Positions 50,666 to 60,341 of a stretch of DNA of 64,000 bases are shown one piece after another (within the stretch, counting starts at the first letter, position 1; each line of letters opens with the position of its first letter). The stretch is from Bradyrhizobium septentrionale (lineage in GTDB: Bacteria > Pseudomonadota > Alphaproteobacteria > Rhizobiales > Xanthobacteraceae): contig NZ_CP088285.1 of the NCBI RefSeq assembly GCF_011516645.4, positions 310,001-374,000 of the forward strand, given 5' to 3'. The translations under genes and the position numbers were made by a program. The notes below the pieces were generated by a model. The model had not been told where the DNA came from. It did not search any database and saw only the letters and a program-made list of their open reading frames with translations.

Positions 50666-50782
50666 CCCCCGCAGGCCCCGGCCGTCGCGCCGGATGTCGG
50701 TTCTCCGGCCAGCCGGAATGTTTGCTATGCTGCGCGCGGAGCTCTCGCCGGGATGATCCCGGTGAGCGAGCGGGGGCCATCG

Positions 50783-52096
50783 ATGCAGCCGGCGACGCAA
50801 TACGCAAAGAGTGGCGACGTCCACATCGCCTATCAGGTGTTTGGCAACGGGCCGATCAACCTGGTCATGGTGCCGGGCTTCGTCTCGAACGTCGAAAACT
50901 ACTGGGACCAACCCGACTTTGCCCGCTTCCTCAATCGCCTCGCGAGCTATGCCCGCGTCGTGACCTTCGACAAGCGCGGCACCGGCGGTTCGGACCGCGT
51001 GCCCGAGCTCCCTGGTCTCGACGTGCGGATGGATGACCTGCGCGCGGTGATGGATGCCAACGGCATGGAGCAGGCCGCGCTGCTCGGGATCTCCGAGGGC
51101 GCGCCGCTGTCCGCGATTTTCGCGGCCACCTATCCGGACCGCTGTCGCGCTTTGGTGCTCTACGGCAGCTTCTCGCGCTTTTCCTACTGGTTTCCGACCG
51201 ACGAGGCCTTGGCCGCGTTCTTCGTTTATGTCGACAACGCCTGGGGCACCGGCGGCAGCGTGCAACGCTTCGCTCCCTCGCACGCCGACGACGCGGCGTT
51301 CCAACGCTGGTGGGCGCGCAATGAGCGGCTGGGCGCCAACCCCACAGCGGTGAAGGCGCTGATGCAGATGAACAGCCAAATCGAGATCGGCGGCATCCTT
51401 CCGGCGGTCCGCGTGCCAACACTGGTGATCCACCGCAGCGAAGATCAAGTCGTCAATGTCGCGGGCGGACGTGACGTTGCCGCCAGGATTCCGGGCGCGC
51501 GCCTGCTCGAGTTGCCCGGAAGCGATCACATCTTCTATCTCGGCGACAATGCCGAGGAGATCGCCGACGCGATCGAGGAGTTCCTGACCGGATCACGCGG
51601 CGCCGTCGCGATCGACCGCGTGCTGGCCACGGTGATGTTTACCGACATCGTCGGCTCGACCGAGAAGGCGGCTGAGCTGGGTGATCGGCGCTGGCGCCAC
51701 CTGCTCGACGATCATCATGCCATCATTCGCCGCGTGCTGACGCAGTTTCGCGGGCGCGAGGTGAAGACGACGGGAGACGGCTTTTTCGCGACATTCGATG
51801 GGCCGGCCCGCGGCGTCCGATGCGCCTGCGCCATCGCGCAGGAGATCAGGCCGCTCGGCATCGAAATCCGCGCCGGGCTGCACACAGGCGAATGCGAGAT
51901 GATGGGCGACGACGTGGGTGGCATTGCAGTTCACATCGGGGCGCGGGTCGCCGCGCTTGCCGCTGCGAGCGAGGTGCTTGTGTCCGGCACCGTGAAGGAC
52001 CTCGTCGCAGGTTCTGGATTGCGCTTCGACCCCCGCGGCAATCGCGCGCTCAAGGGTATTCCGGGCGAGTGGCAGATCTTTGCTGCTGGGGGTTAG
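50783..52096 (+). CDS. Alpha/beta hydrolase fused to class III nucleotide cyclase
   Basis: 437 residues, no leader or membrane helix. Residues 15-265 are an alpha/beta hydrolase: MVPGFVSNVENYWDQP, FDKRGTGGSDR, nucleophile Ser104 in LLGISEGAPLS, Asp in HRSEDQVV and His in GSDHIFYLGD. Residues 272-437 are a class III cyclase: VMFTDIVGSTEKAAELGDRR, KTTGDGFFATFDGPARGV, GLHTGECEMMGDDVGGIAVH, with both metal Asp present. ATG 50783 follows GAGCGGGGG, 6 bases; an earlier ATG at 50753 would add ten residues. Possibly the hydrolase domain binds or hydrolyses a ligand that sets cyclase activity. Confidence 0.88.
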   Translation: MQPATQYAKSGDVHIAYQVFGNGPINLVMVPGFVSNVENYWDQPDFARFLNRLASYARVVTFDKRGTGGSDRVPELPGLDVRMDDLRAVMDANGMEQAALLGISEGAPLSAIFAATYPDRCRALVLYGSFSRFSYWFPTDEALAAFFVYVDNAWGTGGSVQRFAPSHADDAAFQRWWARNERLGANPTAVKALMQMNSQIEIGGILPAVRVPTLVIHRSEDQVVNVAGGRDVAARIPGARLLELPGSDHIFYLGDNAEEIADAIEEFLTGSRGAVAIDRVLATVMFTDIVGSTEKAAELGDRRWRHLLDDHHAIIRRVLTQFRGREVKTTGDGFFATFDGPARGVRCACAIAQEIRPLGIEIRAGLHTGECEMMGDDVGGIAVHIGARVAALAAASEVLVSGTVKDLVAGSGLRFDPRGNRALKGIPGEWQIFAAGG

Positions 52097-52165
52097 CAGC
52101 CTCGCGCGTCCGCGCCGTGCCTTCCGGACTGCGCCGGAAGGCCCGGATTGCGCGCGATGGGCCGG

Positions 52166-53362
52166 CTACTTGTCGCTCAGCACGTCGCCAAACAGTGCCC
52201 ACGACTTGCCGTCGAACCGCGCCATCTGGATCTGGCGGATCGGCGTCACATTGTCGGGCTCGGTCTGCACCTTGATGCCCGGCAGCAGCATCGGCAGTTC
52301 GAGCGCCTTCAAATTGGTGGCCTGCTTGATGATGTTGTCGCGGCTGTAATCGCCGTTGCAGTTCTTCAGCACCGCCGTCATCACTTGGGCGACCGTGTAG
52401 CCCTGCACGTTGAACAGATCGCCCGGGCTCGCATTCGGCTGGTACTTCTTCATCCAGGCCGAAAACTCCTTCTGCGCGGGATCGTCGGCCCAGCGCGGAT
52501 CGGTCGGGTCCTTCAGATAAAGGCCGGTGACGACGCCGATGACGTTCTCGAGCCCGGCCGGCTCCAGCACGGCGGAGACGGAGTTGGAGACGGTCGGCAG
52601 GATGGTGAGCGGCTTCCAGCCCATGCTCGCCGCCTTGCGCAGCGCCTGGGCTGCGAATTTCGGCGTCGCTTCGGCGAAGAATACGTCCGCACCGGACTCG
52701 CGCATCGTCACCATCTGGGAATCAATGGTCGGGTCGGTCGTGAGGTACGTGGTCTCCGCGACGATCTGGCCGACATGCTCGCCAAGCCCGTCCTTGAAAC
52801 CCCTGAGATAATCCTTGCCGGCGTCCTCGTTCGGCGTGATGACGGCGATCTTGGCGTCCGGCTTGGTCTTCAGGATGTATTTTGCGTAGAGCCGGCCTTC
52901 CAGTTCGTAGGTCGGATTGAAGCCGACCGTCCACGGGAACTGCTTCGGGTCGTTCCAGCGCGTCGCGCCGGAGGACACGAAGAGCTGCGGCACGTGCTTG
53001 ATGTTCAGATACTTCTGCACGGAGATGTTGGGCGCGGTGCCGACCGCGCTGAAGATCGCGAGCACTTCGTCCTGCTCGACGAGCTTGCGGGTTTGCTCGA
53101 CGGTCTTCGAGGGCGAATAGGCATCGTCCAGACTCTCGAAGTCGATCTTGCGGCCGTTGATGCCGCCCTGATCGTTGAGCATCTGGAAATAGGCGGCTTC
53201 GGCGCGTGCGATCGTGCCGTAGGCCGATGCCGGGCCGCTATAGGGCGCGGTGTTTCCGATCCTGATCGCGGTGTCGGCGGCAACGGACGGTGAGATCGAC
53301 GCGGCCGTGAGCGCGGTGAAGGCGAGAAAGCCCGCCAGGCGGGAGCGAGTTGACAAGGGCAT
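52166..53362 (-). CDS. ABC substrate-binding protein, branched-chain amino acid type (orphan)
   Basis: 398 residues of the Peripla_BP_6 class. Leader FLAFTALTAASISPSVAA, then TAIRIGNTAPYSGPASAYGT, IAIFSAVGTAPNISVQKYLN-type hinge and YLKDPTDPRWADDPAQKEFS. It is a clear paralogue of the protein at 4411 (same PYSGPASAY, NDQGGINGRK, DDAYSPSKTVEQ, and QIQMARFDGKSW order) but diverged. ATG 53362 follows AAAAGGAT. No transporter genes adjoin it, so it likely feeds a remote permease or serves as a sensor. Confidence 0.85.
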   Translation of the reverse strand: MPLSTRSRLAGFLAFTALTAASISPSVAADTAIRIGNTAPYSGPASAYGTIARAEAAYFQMLNDQGGINGRKIDFESLDDAYSPSKTVEQTRKLVEQDEVLAIFSAVGTAPNISVQKYLNIKHVPQLFVSSGATRWNDPKQFPWTVGFNPTYELEGRLYAKYILKTKPDAKIAVITPNEDAGKDYLRGFKDGLGEHVGQIVAETTYLTTDPTIDSQMVTMRESGADVFFAEATPKFAAQALRKAASMGWKPLTILPTVSNSVSAVLEPAGLENVIGVVTGLYLKDPTDPRWADDPAQKEFSAWMKKYQPNASPGDLFNVQGYTVAQVMTAVLKNCNGDYSRDNIIKQATNLKALELPMLLPGIKVQTEPDNVTPIRQIQMARFDGKSWALFGDVLSDK

Positions 53363-53625
53363 ATCCTTTTCTTGGTCTTCTTGACGCGGCGCACATTATC
53401 AATCGCGCCCGCGCAGGCAATCGCCAACAAGCTCCAGGAAGATGGCTGCGCAATTTCCGCATGCCGGCAGTCACGTTCGCGCGCAGGAGCGCTTGCGCTT
53501 TCAAACTCCGGAATGTTGCCGGGATGTTCATGATGTGAGCCTTCGACGGACGCGAAGGTTCACCGAGCAAGACATGCATTCCGCGCGGCGGTCGGCGCCG
53601 CGCTATCCGTTCGCTCGTGTTGTCC

Positions 53626-55170
53626 TCAAGCCGCGACCGCAGCCGCGCGCGGGCTGACGACATATTCCTTCAGCACCTTGTCGGTGCCGTCGACTTCGGT
53701 CAGCGCGACGTCGTAGGACCAGAGATCGGCGAGATGCTGCAGCACGCGCCGCGTGTCGGTCTCGTTGAGCTGCGCGCCCTTCACGGTTGAGTGACGCAGC
53801 ATCAGACGGCGGTCACCGTCCAGATCGACGTCCACGACCTCGATATTGGCGTCGACAAAGCCAACGTCGTATTGCCGCGCCAGCTCGCGCCTGACCCGGC
53901 GGTAGCCACGCTCGTCATGGATCGCATCGACCTTGATCCCCTGGCTTTCCGCGGGGTCGTCGTGCAAATGGAACATGCGGAAGCGCCGGATCAGCGCCGG
54001 GCTGAGGAACTGGTTGATGAAGCTCTCGTCGCGGTAGTTGCTCCAGATCTCGCGCAGCACGCCCTCGACGTCGCCCTTGCCGGCGATGTCGGGGAACCAC
54101 TCGCGGTCCTCGTCCTCCGGCGTCTTCACGATCCGCTCGATGTCCTGCATCATGGCGAAGCCGAGCGCATAGGGATTGAAGCCGGAATAGCGACGGTCGT
54201 CGAACTCGGGCTGGAACACCACATTGGTGTGCGACTGCAGGAATTCGAGGAAATTGCCGTCGGTGAGCCGGCCCTGCTGATGCAGCCGGCTCATGATGCG
54301 GTAATGGACGTAGGTCGCGGTGCCCTCGTTCATCACCTTGGTCTGGCCCTGCGGATAGAAGTACTGCGCGATGTGACGCACGATGCGAATGAGCTCGCGC
54401 TGCCAGGGTGCGAGACGCGGCGCGGTCTTCTCGAGGAAGTAGAGGATGTTCTCCTGCGGCAAACCGAGCAGTGCGCGGCGGCGCTCGGCGGTGAGCGCGG
54501 CCTTGCTCTTGGCCTTGGTGTTCGGCACCGTCCGCCACAAATCGTTGAACACGCTTTCCTCGTGCTGCCGGCGCTCGCCGGCGCGCTTCTCCTCGGCACG
54601 CAGGTCGAGCGTCTTCTTGCCGGGGTAGCGGTCGACACCATGCGACATCAGCGCATGCGCGGCATCGATCGTCCGCTCCACCGTCTCGCGGCCATGGCGG
54701 TCCTCGCAGACCGCGATATAGCCCTTGGCGAATTCGAGATAGTCGAGGATGCCGTCGGCGTCGGTCCACTGCTTGAACAGATAGTTGTTTTTGAAGAAGT
54801 GATTGTGCCCGAACGCCGCGTGCGCGATCACCAGCGTCTGCATCGTCGCCGTGTTCTCCTCCATCAGATAGGAAATGCACGGCGAGGAATTGATCACGAT
54901 CTCATAGGCGAGGCCCATCAGGCCCTTGCGATAGGAGGCTTCCTGGAAGGCGAACTGCTTGCCGAACGACCAATGCTTGTAGAACAGCGGCATGCCGACC
55001 GACGAGTAGGCATCGAGCATCTGCTCGGCGGTGATCACCTCGATCTGGTTGGGATAGACGTCGAGCCCGAGTTCGGTGCGCGCGATCTGCTCGCAGGCGT
55101 CGTGAACCCGCTGCAGGGTCTGGAAATCCCAGTCGGCGCCCTCGAACAGCCGTTCGCCGGAAGAACCCAT
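53626..55170 (-). CDS. SpoVR family protein (YcgB-like)
   Basis: 514 residues, the usual SpoVR/YcgB length. Recognisable parts: LFEGADWDFQTLQRVHDACE, GLDVYPNQIEVITAEQMLDA, YSSVGMPLFYKHWSFGKQF, NSSPCISYLMEENTATMQ and NEGTATYVHYRIMSRLHQQG, with conserved His and Glu that suggest a metal site. It ends the prkA-yeaH-spoVR minus-strand operon. ATG 55170 is used; GTG 55173 adds one residue. In E. coli the three proteins act together in stationary phase/nitrogen starvation; the enzymatic role of SpoVR is unknown. Confidence 0.93.
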   Translation of the reverse strand: MGSSGERLFEGADWDFQTLQRVHDACEQIARTELGLDVYPNQIEVITAEQMLDAYSSVGMPLFYKHWSFGKQFAFQEASYRKGLMGLAYEIVINSSPCISYLMEENTATMQTLVIAHAAFGHNHFFKNNYLFKQWTDADGILDYLEFAKGYIAVCEDRHGRETVERTIDAAHALMSHGVDRYPGKKTLDLRAEEKRAGERRQHEESVFNDLWRTVPNTKAKSKAALTAERRRALLGLPQENILYFLEKTAPRLAPWQRELIRIVRHIAQYFYPQGQTKVMNEGTATYVHYRIMSRLHQQGRLTDGNFLEFLQSHTNVVFQPEFDDRRYSGFNPYALGFAMMQDIERIVKTPEDEDREWFPDIAGKGDVEGVLREIWSNYRDESFINQFLSPALIRRFRMFHLHDDPAESQGIKVDAIHDERGYRRVRRELARQYDVGFVDANIEVVDVDLDGDRRLMLRHSTVKGAQLNETDTRRVLQHLADLWSYDVALTEVDGTDKVLKEYVVSPRAAAVAA

Positions 55171-55174
55171 CACG

Positions 55175-56443
55175 CTACACCCTTTCCTGCTTGCTGCGGC
55201 GCTTGAACAGGTCCTGGAACACCGGGAAGATCTCGCCGCGCTCGCTCACCTTGCGCATCGACAGCGGCGCGCCCTCGTTGCGCAGCCGCTCATAGAGCGT
55301 CCAGAGCGAGGAGTCGGGCATGTCGAAAGTGTAGTTGGCGGCTTCGCCGACCTCGAGATAGGCGAAGAACTGGCAGACCGGCAGGATCTTGTCGGTCAGG
55401 AGATGGCCGGTCAGCCCGCTGTCGGACGTCATGTTGTCGCCGTCGGAGGCCTGGGCGGCATAGATGTTCCAGTCGGCCGGGCGGAAGCGGGTGCGGACGA
55501 TGTCGTTCATCGCAACCAGCGCGCTCGACACCAGCGTTCCGCCGGACGCCGGTCCATGGAAGAAGGTATCCTCGTCGACCTCCTCGGCGCGGTCGGTGTG
55601 GCGGATGAACACGATCTCGACGTGCTTGTAGCGCCGCTTCAGGAACACGTAGAGCAGCATGTAGAACCGCTTTGCCAGATCCTTCATGTGCTCGGACATC
55701 GAGCCGGAGACGTCCATCAGGCAGAACATCACGGCCTGCGCCACCGGCTTCGGCACTGTCTCGAAGCGCCGGTAGCGGATGTCGATCGGATCGATGAACG
55801 GAATGCGCTTGACCTTGGCCTTCAGCGCTTCGAGCTGCGCCACCAGCTCACGGCGCCGCGTCTCGTCATCGCATTCCGCAAGCTCGGCCTCGAGCGCCTC
55901 GACCTCGTCCTTGCGCGGCCGGCGCAGCGCCACACGCCGCGCCAGCGCCCGGCTCACCGTGCGGCTGATCGAGATGTTGGCGGGCGAGCCCGATGTCGCA
56001 TAACCCGCGCGCCGGAGGCCCTCGCTCTCGGTTTCCGCGAGCTTGCGCTTTTCAAGGTCGGGCAATTCGAGGTCGTCGAGGAAAAGGTCGACGAACTCCT
56101 CGCGGCTGAGCACGAAGCGGAAGGCGTCCTCGCTGTCGCCCTCGCCGGCGCCGGAGCCCTTGGCACCGCTCTGGTTCGGGCGCTGCAGCCAGTCGCCCTC
56201 GACGAACTTCTTGTTGCCGGGCAGCACCATGTCGCGCGTGCCGCCCTCGCGCCGGAACCGCGGCTCGTCCATGCCGTCCAGCGGGATCGTCACCTCGCCG
56301 CCCTCCAGGACATCCTTGATGTCCCGGTCCTGCGACGACTTCTTGACAGCCCCCTGCACCAGCGCCTTGGCGCGCCGCAGGAAACGCTGACGGTTCTCCA
56401 GGCTCTTGCTACCCGGATTCAGCCGCCGATCGACGATATGCAT
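55175..56443 (-). CDS. YeaH/YhbH family protein (DUF444), VWA-like
   Basis: 422 residues. MHIVDRRLNPGSKSLENRQR at the N-terminus, DGMDEPRFRREGGTRDMVLP GN, and a von Willebrand A-type domain from about residue 215: AQAVMFCLMDVSGSMSEHMK holds the DxSxS metal-dependent adhesion motif, followed by HTDRAEEVDEDTFFHGPASGGT. ATG 56443 is chosen over GTG 56449. It is the middle gene of the PrkA module; 2 bases separate it from spoVR and 112 from prkA. It probably binds or is phosphorylated by PrkA, by analogy to E. coli. Confidence 0.92.
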   Translation of the reverse strand: MHIVDRRLNPGSKSLENRQRFLRRAKALVQGAVKKSSQDRDIKDVLEGGEVTIPLDGMDEPRFRREGGTRDMVLPGNKKFVEGDWLQRPNQSGAKGSGAGEGDSEDAFRFVLSREEFVDLFLDDLELPDLEKRKLAETESEGLRRAGYATSGSPANISISRTVSRALARRVALRRPRKDEVEALEAELAECDDETRRRELVAQLEALKAKVKRIPFIDPIDIRYRRFETVPKPVAQAVMFCLMDVSGSMSEHMKDLAKRFYMLLYVFLKRRYKHVEIVFIRHTDRAEEVDEDTFFHGPASGGTLVSSALVAMNDIVRTRFRPADWNIYAAQASDGDNMTSDSGLTGHLLTDKILPVCQFFAYLEVGEAANYTFDMPDSSLWTLYERLRNEGAPLSMRKVSERGEIFPVFQDLFKRRSKQERV

Positions 56444-56555
56444 GACCACTTTGCATCTGCCTCGCGCCGGATGCGATCATCACCAGTCGCATCGCATTCT
56501 TCTTGGACGGGACGGAACGGAACGGAGAGCCGGTGCCGGCTCTCCGGATCGTGCA

Positions 56556-58499
56556 CTAGCCGGCCTGCTTCACCCGCATGTACCACTCGACGAGCCTGCG
56601 GACCTGGCGCTCGGTATAGCCGCGCTCCACCATCCGCTCGACGAACTCGCCGTGCTTCTTCTCGGTCTCGCCGTCCTTCTTCGAACCGAACGAGATGACC
56701 GGAAGCAGATCCTCGACCTGCGAGAATATCCGCTTCTCGATCACGTCGCGAACCTTTTCGTAGGAGGTCCAGCTCGGGTTCTTGCCATTGTTGTGTGCCC
56801 GCGAGCGCAGCGAGAACTTGACGACCTCGTTGCGGAAGTCCTTCGGGTTGGCGATGCCGGCCGGCTTCTCGATCTTGGTCAACTCCTGGTTCAACAGCTC
56901 GCGGTTCATCAGCTGACCGGTGTCGGGATCCTTGAAGTCCTGATCCTCGATCCAGGCATCGGCGTAGTCGACGTAACGGTCGAACAGGTTCTGGCCGTAG
57001 TCGGCGTAGGATTCCAGATAGGCCTTCTGGATCTCGTTGCCGATGAACTCGGCGTAGCGCGGCGCAAGATCGGCCTTGATGAATTCGAGATAGCGCTTCT
57101 CGGTCTCGTCAGGCAGCTGCTCGCGGCGGATCGCCTGCTCCAGCACATACATCAGATGCACCGCATCGGCGCCGACTTCGGTGGTGTCGTGGTTGAAGGT
57201 CGAGGCCAGCACCTTGAAGGCAAAGCGGGTGGAGACGCCGTCCATGCCCTCGTCGACGCCGGCCGCGTCCTTGTACTCCTGCACGCTGCGCGCCTTCGGA
57301 TCGGATTCCTTGAGGCTCTCGCCGTCATAGACCCGCATCTTGCCGAACAGCGTCGAGTTCTCGTGCTTGCGCAGCCGCGACATCACCGAGAAGCGTGCCA
57401 TCGTCTCCAGCGTCGCCGGAGCACATGGCGCGGCGGCAAGCTCGGAGCCCTGGATCAGCTTCTCGTAGATCTTCTGCTCTTCGGTCACCCGCAGGACGTA
57501 CGGAACCTTGATGACGCAGATGCGGTCGATGAAGGCCTCGTTGTTCTTGTTGGTCTTGAAGCTCTGCCACTCCGCCTCGTTGGAGTGCGCGAGGATGATG
57601 CCGGTGAACGGGATCGCGCCGATGTTCTCGGTGCCGATGTAGTTGCCCTCCTGCGTCGCGGTCAGCAGTGGGTGCAGCATCTTGATCGGCGCCTTGAACA
57701 TTTCGACGAACTCGAGCACGCCCTGGTTGGCGCGGTTGAGGCCGCCGGAATAGCTGTAGGCGTCGGGATCGTTCTGGGCGTAGGTCTCGAGCTTGCGGAT
57801 GTCGACCTTGCCGACCAGCGAGGAGATGTCCTGGTTGTTCTCGTCACCGGGCTCGGTCTTGGCAACCGCGATCTGGCGCAGCCGGGAGGGCTGGATGCGC
57901 GCGACGCGGAATTGCGAGATGTCGCCGCCGAAGGCTTCGAGCCGCTTGTAGGCCCAGGGCGACATCAGCCCGCTCAGCCGACGGCGCGGAATGCCGTACT
58001 TCTCCTCGATCATCGGGCCAAGCGTCTCGGGATCAAACAGCCCGAGCGGGCTCTCGAACACCGGTGACAGTTCGTCACCCGCCTTCAGCACGTAGATCGG
58101 ATGAATTTCCATCAGCGCCTTGATGCGCTCGGCAAGCGATGACTTGCCGCCGCCGACCGGCCCGAGCAGATAGAGGATCTGCTTGCGCTCCTCGAGACCC
58201 TGCGCGGCGTGGCGGAAGAAGCCGACCAGGCGCTCGATCGTGTCCTCCATGCCGTAGAAGCCGGCGAAGGCTGGATACGATCTGATCGTACGGTTCAAAA
58301 AGATACGGCCAAGGCGTGGGTCCTTGGCCGTGTCGATCATCTGAGGCTCACCGATCGCCGCTAATAACCGCTCGGCCGCATTGGCATATCGCATCGGATC
58401 GCTTCGACACGACTCCAGATACTCGGCCATCGACATGTCGGTCTGGCTTCGCGCTTCAAACGACCTTGCGAAGGCGTTGAACAAAGAATCGTTGTACAT
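56556..58499 (-). CDS. prkA: PrkA family serine protein kinase / AAA+ protein
   Basis: 647 residues. AAA+ N-terminal part with Walker A GPVGGGKSS (113-121), then the PrkA C-terminal kinase-like domain (KADLAPRYAEFIGNEIQKAY, VDYADAWIEDQDFKDPDTGQ, NPSWTSYEKVRDVIEKRIF). ATG 58499 (MYNDSLFNAFARSFE) has GAGAGGGATC just upstream. It is the first gene of the yeaG-yeaH-ycgB-type module. In Bacillus PrkA has also been described as a protease-like AAA protein, so kinase activity should not be taken for granted. Confidence 0.93.
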   Translation of the reverse strand: MYNDSLFNAFARSFEARSQTDMSMAEYLESCRSDPMRYANAAERLLAAIGEPQMIDTAKDPRLGRIFLNRTIRSYPAFAGFYGMEDTIERLVGFFRHAAQGLEERKQILYLLGPVGGGKSSLAERIKALMEIHPIYVLKAGDELSPVFESPLGLFDPETLGPMIEEKYGIPRRRLSGLMSPWAYKRLEAFGGDISQFRVARIQPSRLRQIAVAKTEPGDENNQDISSLVGKVDIRKLETYAQNDPDAYSYSGGLNRANQGVLEFVEMFKAPIKMLHPLLTATQEGNYIGTENIGAIPFTGIILAHSNEAEWQSFKTNKNNEAFIDRICVIKVPYVLRVTEEQKIYEKLIQGSELAAAPCAPATLETMARFSVMSRLRKHENSTLFGKMRVYDGESLKESDPKARSVQEYKDAAGVDEGMDGVSTRFAFKVLASTFNHDTTEVGADAVHLMYVLEQAIRREQLPDETEKRYLEFIKADLAPRYAEFIGNEIQKAYLESYADYGQNLFDRYVDYADAWIEDQDFKDPDTGQLMNRELLNQELTKIEKPAGIANPKDFRNEVVKFSLRSRAHNNGKNPSWTSYEKVRDVIEKRIFSQVEDLLPVISFGSKKDGETEKKHGEFVERMVERGYTERQVRRLVEWYMRVKQAG

Positions 58500-59005
58500 G
58501 ATCCCTCTCTCCACGATATGTATCGCCGCACGACTGACGCGAGTCGCAACCAGAGTATCCAAGGATCGAATCAGCGTCGGCACGCTGGGTCCATTGGACA
58601 CTCGACCGACTCACTTCGGCAATGCACGGCGCGTGCAGCCTCTGCCTTATCAACAGGCAGGAAGCTTAATGGTTCATCAATATCCCCCGAAGGTAGCCTG
58701 TTTTTGACGGTTGTAGCGCCTCCGCAACATCCGTGGTTTACCGGGGCCCAGGCCTCCGAGGCCGACATCCGAGCGGGGCAACTTCCCCGTCCGGCGATGA
58801 ACGTTAGCCTCCCTGAAAAGGTGTGACTGTCCAGCCTTGGCGTCAAGATGCATGCCTCACAAGCTGCATGAACAATCTGTCAGACAGCGTTGAACGTGCC
58901 TCGTTGTCGCCGCGACTAAGGCAACGAGCCCGCGCAGTTCCGCGCGGCACCATTGCCGCGCCTAGAAGTGACACCTTGGAGGCACGGCATATTCCCGAGA
59001 CGGTC
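58500..59005. other. 506-base divergent control region of prkA
   Basis: No gene recognised. Small hairpins CTGCCT-TATCAAC-AGGCAG (58642-58660) and GGCCT-CCG-AGGCC (58751-58763) and an A/T-rich stretch at about 58665-58715 occur. It must carry the prkA promoter on the minus strand and that of the secreted protein at 59006 on the plus strand. A sigma-54-like site is discussed under rejected items. Confidence 0.45.
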
Positions 59006-59623
59006 ATGGAGCGGACGTTCCTTGTTGTCGCACTCGCAGCCGCAGCCTGTGCCGGCGCGGCGTTAGCCGCCCGGGCGCAGGAAGCCATCGACAAGGCGAC
59101 GGCGGCCGCCTTCGACAACAGGATGTTCGCCGGACCGCCCGGCGCGAAAGCCTATGCCTGCTTTGTGCGGCGCTACGATGCAAATCATCTGGCGCAGCAC
59201 CCGAAGCAGAAGGTCAGCGCGATGAAGCTTCTGGTGTCAGCCGAAGACGCGCCGGAGGACAAGACCACCAATTACGCGTTCCGCCTCGGCGTCACCTACC
59301 GCCACCGCCCCGGCAATTTCGACTCCAGCGGCTACTGCAACCACGCGATCGCAACCGAGTCCGGCCACGAGGTCCGCTTCGAATGCGGCGTGGATTGTGA
59401 GGGCGGCGGCATCACCGTGGCGTTGTCGAAGGACAACAAATCCGCGATCGCGCGCCTTGGCCGCATCATGGTGTGGAATCGTGACAAGCCCGACGACGAC
59501 GCGCGCGAAGCGCTATTCGCCGGCGCCGACGACAAGATCTTTCGCGTCGACCGCACTGACTTGAGTGAATGCGCCGAACTTGTGACCGACCGCCAGGAAC
59601 TCGCTGCGCTCCGCCACAAGTGA
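59006..59623 (+). CDS. Secreted protein of unknown function (205 aa)
   Basis: Leader FLVVALAAAACAGAALAARA followed by a mature protein with five or six Cys, in AYACFVRRYDANHLAQHPKQ, SSGYCNHAIA, VRFECGVDCEGGGI and SECAELV. The RxDxxHLAxHPxQ and ECxVDCxGG patterns recall a group of periplasmic proteins annotated only as hypothetical. ATG 59006 has no strong ribosome site; the frame could start earlier but the leader supports this start. It is 55 bases upstream of the DsrE-like gene on the same strand and probably shares its transcript. Confidence 0.7.
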   Translation: MERTFLVVALAAAACAGAALAARAQEAIDKATAAAFDNRMFAGPPGAKAYACFVRRYDANHLAQHPKQKVSAMKLLVSAEDAPEDKTTNYAFRLGVTYRHRPGNFDSSGYCNHAIATESGHEVRFECGVDCEGGGITVALSKDNKSAIARLGRIMVWNRDKPDDDAREALFAGADDKIFRVDRTDLSECAELVTDRQELAALRHK

Positions 59624-59678
59624 TCGGCTTGCCCAACTCGAAAACACCAAATCAACAACATCAGCGCGGGGGGACGCC

Positions 59679-60125
59679 ATGCACCGACGCAGCATCCTGT
59701 GGGGCACCCTCTCGGCGATCGGCGCCGCCTTCGCGGCGTCACGGGCGACCGCCGCCACCGAGGCACCGCCGCAGAAGCTGAAGGTGGTCTATCACCTCGA
59801 TGACCTCGACAAGGTCAATTTCGTGATCGGCAACATCCAGAACCATCTCGACGGCGTCGGCGGCCGGGACAATGTGACGATCGCGCTCGTGGTGCACGGC
59901 CGGGCGCTGAAGGCGTTTCATTCGGCCGCAGCCAACCCAGACCTGGCAAAGCGTGTCGGGCAGTTCACGAGGTCCGGAATTGAACTCGCCGCCTGCCGCA
60001 ACACCATGAAATCACAGAACATCGGCCTGAAGGACCTGCTCCCGGGCTTCGTTGCCGCCGAGCGCGGCGGCGTGGTCCGCCTCGCCGAGCTGCAATCCCA
60101 AGGCTACCTCTACCTGCGGCCCTGA
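59679..60125 (+). CDS. DsrE/F-like protein with Tat-type leader
   Basis: 148 residues. MHRRSILWGTLSAIGAAFAA SRATA is a twin-arginine-like leader. The mature part matches the DsrE/DsrF fold: KVVYHLDDLDKVNFVIGNIQ NHLDGVG, IALVVHGRALKAFHSA, FTRSGIELAACRNTMKSQNI (conserved Cys near 107), and LLPGFVAAERGGVVRLAELQ SQGYLYL. DsrE-type proteins carry sulfur or bind small molecules; the exported single-domain version is of unknown role. ATG 59679 follows GGGGGGA. Confidence 0.85.
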   Translation: MHRRSILWGTLSAIGAAFAASRATAATEAPPQKLKVVYHLDDLDKVNFVIGNIQNHLDGVGGRDNVTIALVVHGRALKAFHSAAANPDLAKRVGQFTRSGIELAACRNTMKSQNIGLKDLLPGFVAAERGGVVRLAELQSQGYLYLRP

Positions 60126-60341
60126 CGTGCGGCCATGCGCCGCGATGCGTCATAAAAATGTGCCGAGATCAGGGTCTGCTCGGGCCGCCTCCCAAGGGAT
60201 CGAACTGTTGTGAATGGCGTTATCCCTTGGGAATGCTGATATTCCGCCCGGGCTCCACCTCATGTTGACAATCCGCCTCCGCCCCCGAAAGCTGCCCGGG
60301 AACCCAATAATCGACCCTCGATCGAACGAGAACAGGCACCC

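Noticed and set aside
58724..58738. Sigma-54-like promoter for prkA (CACG-N4-TTGC on minus strand)
   Set aside because: The essential GG at -24 is absent (AC instead), so only part of the consensus matches.
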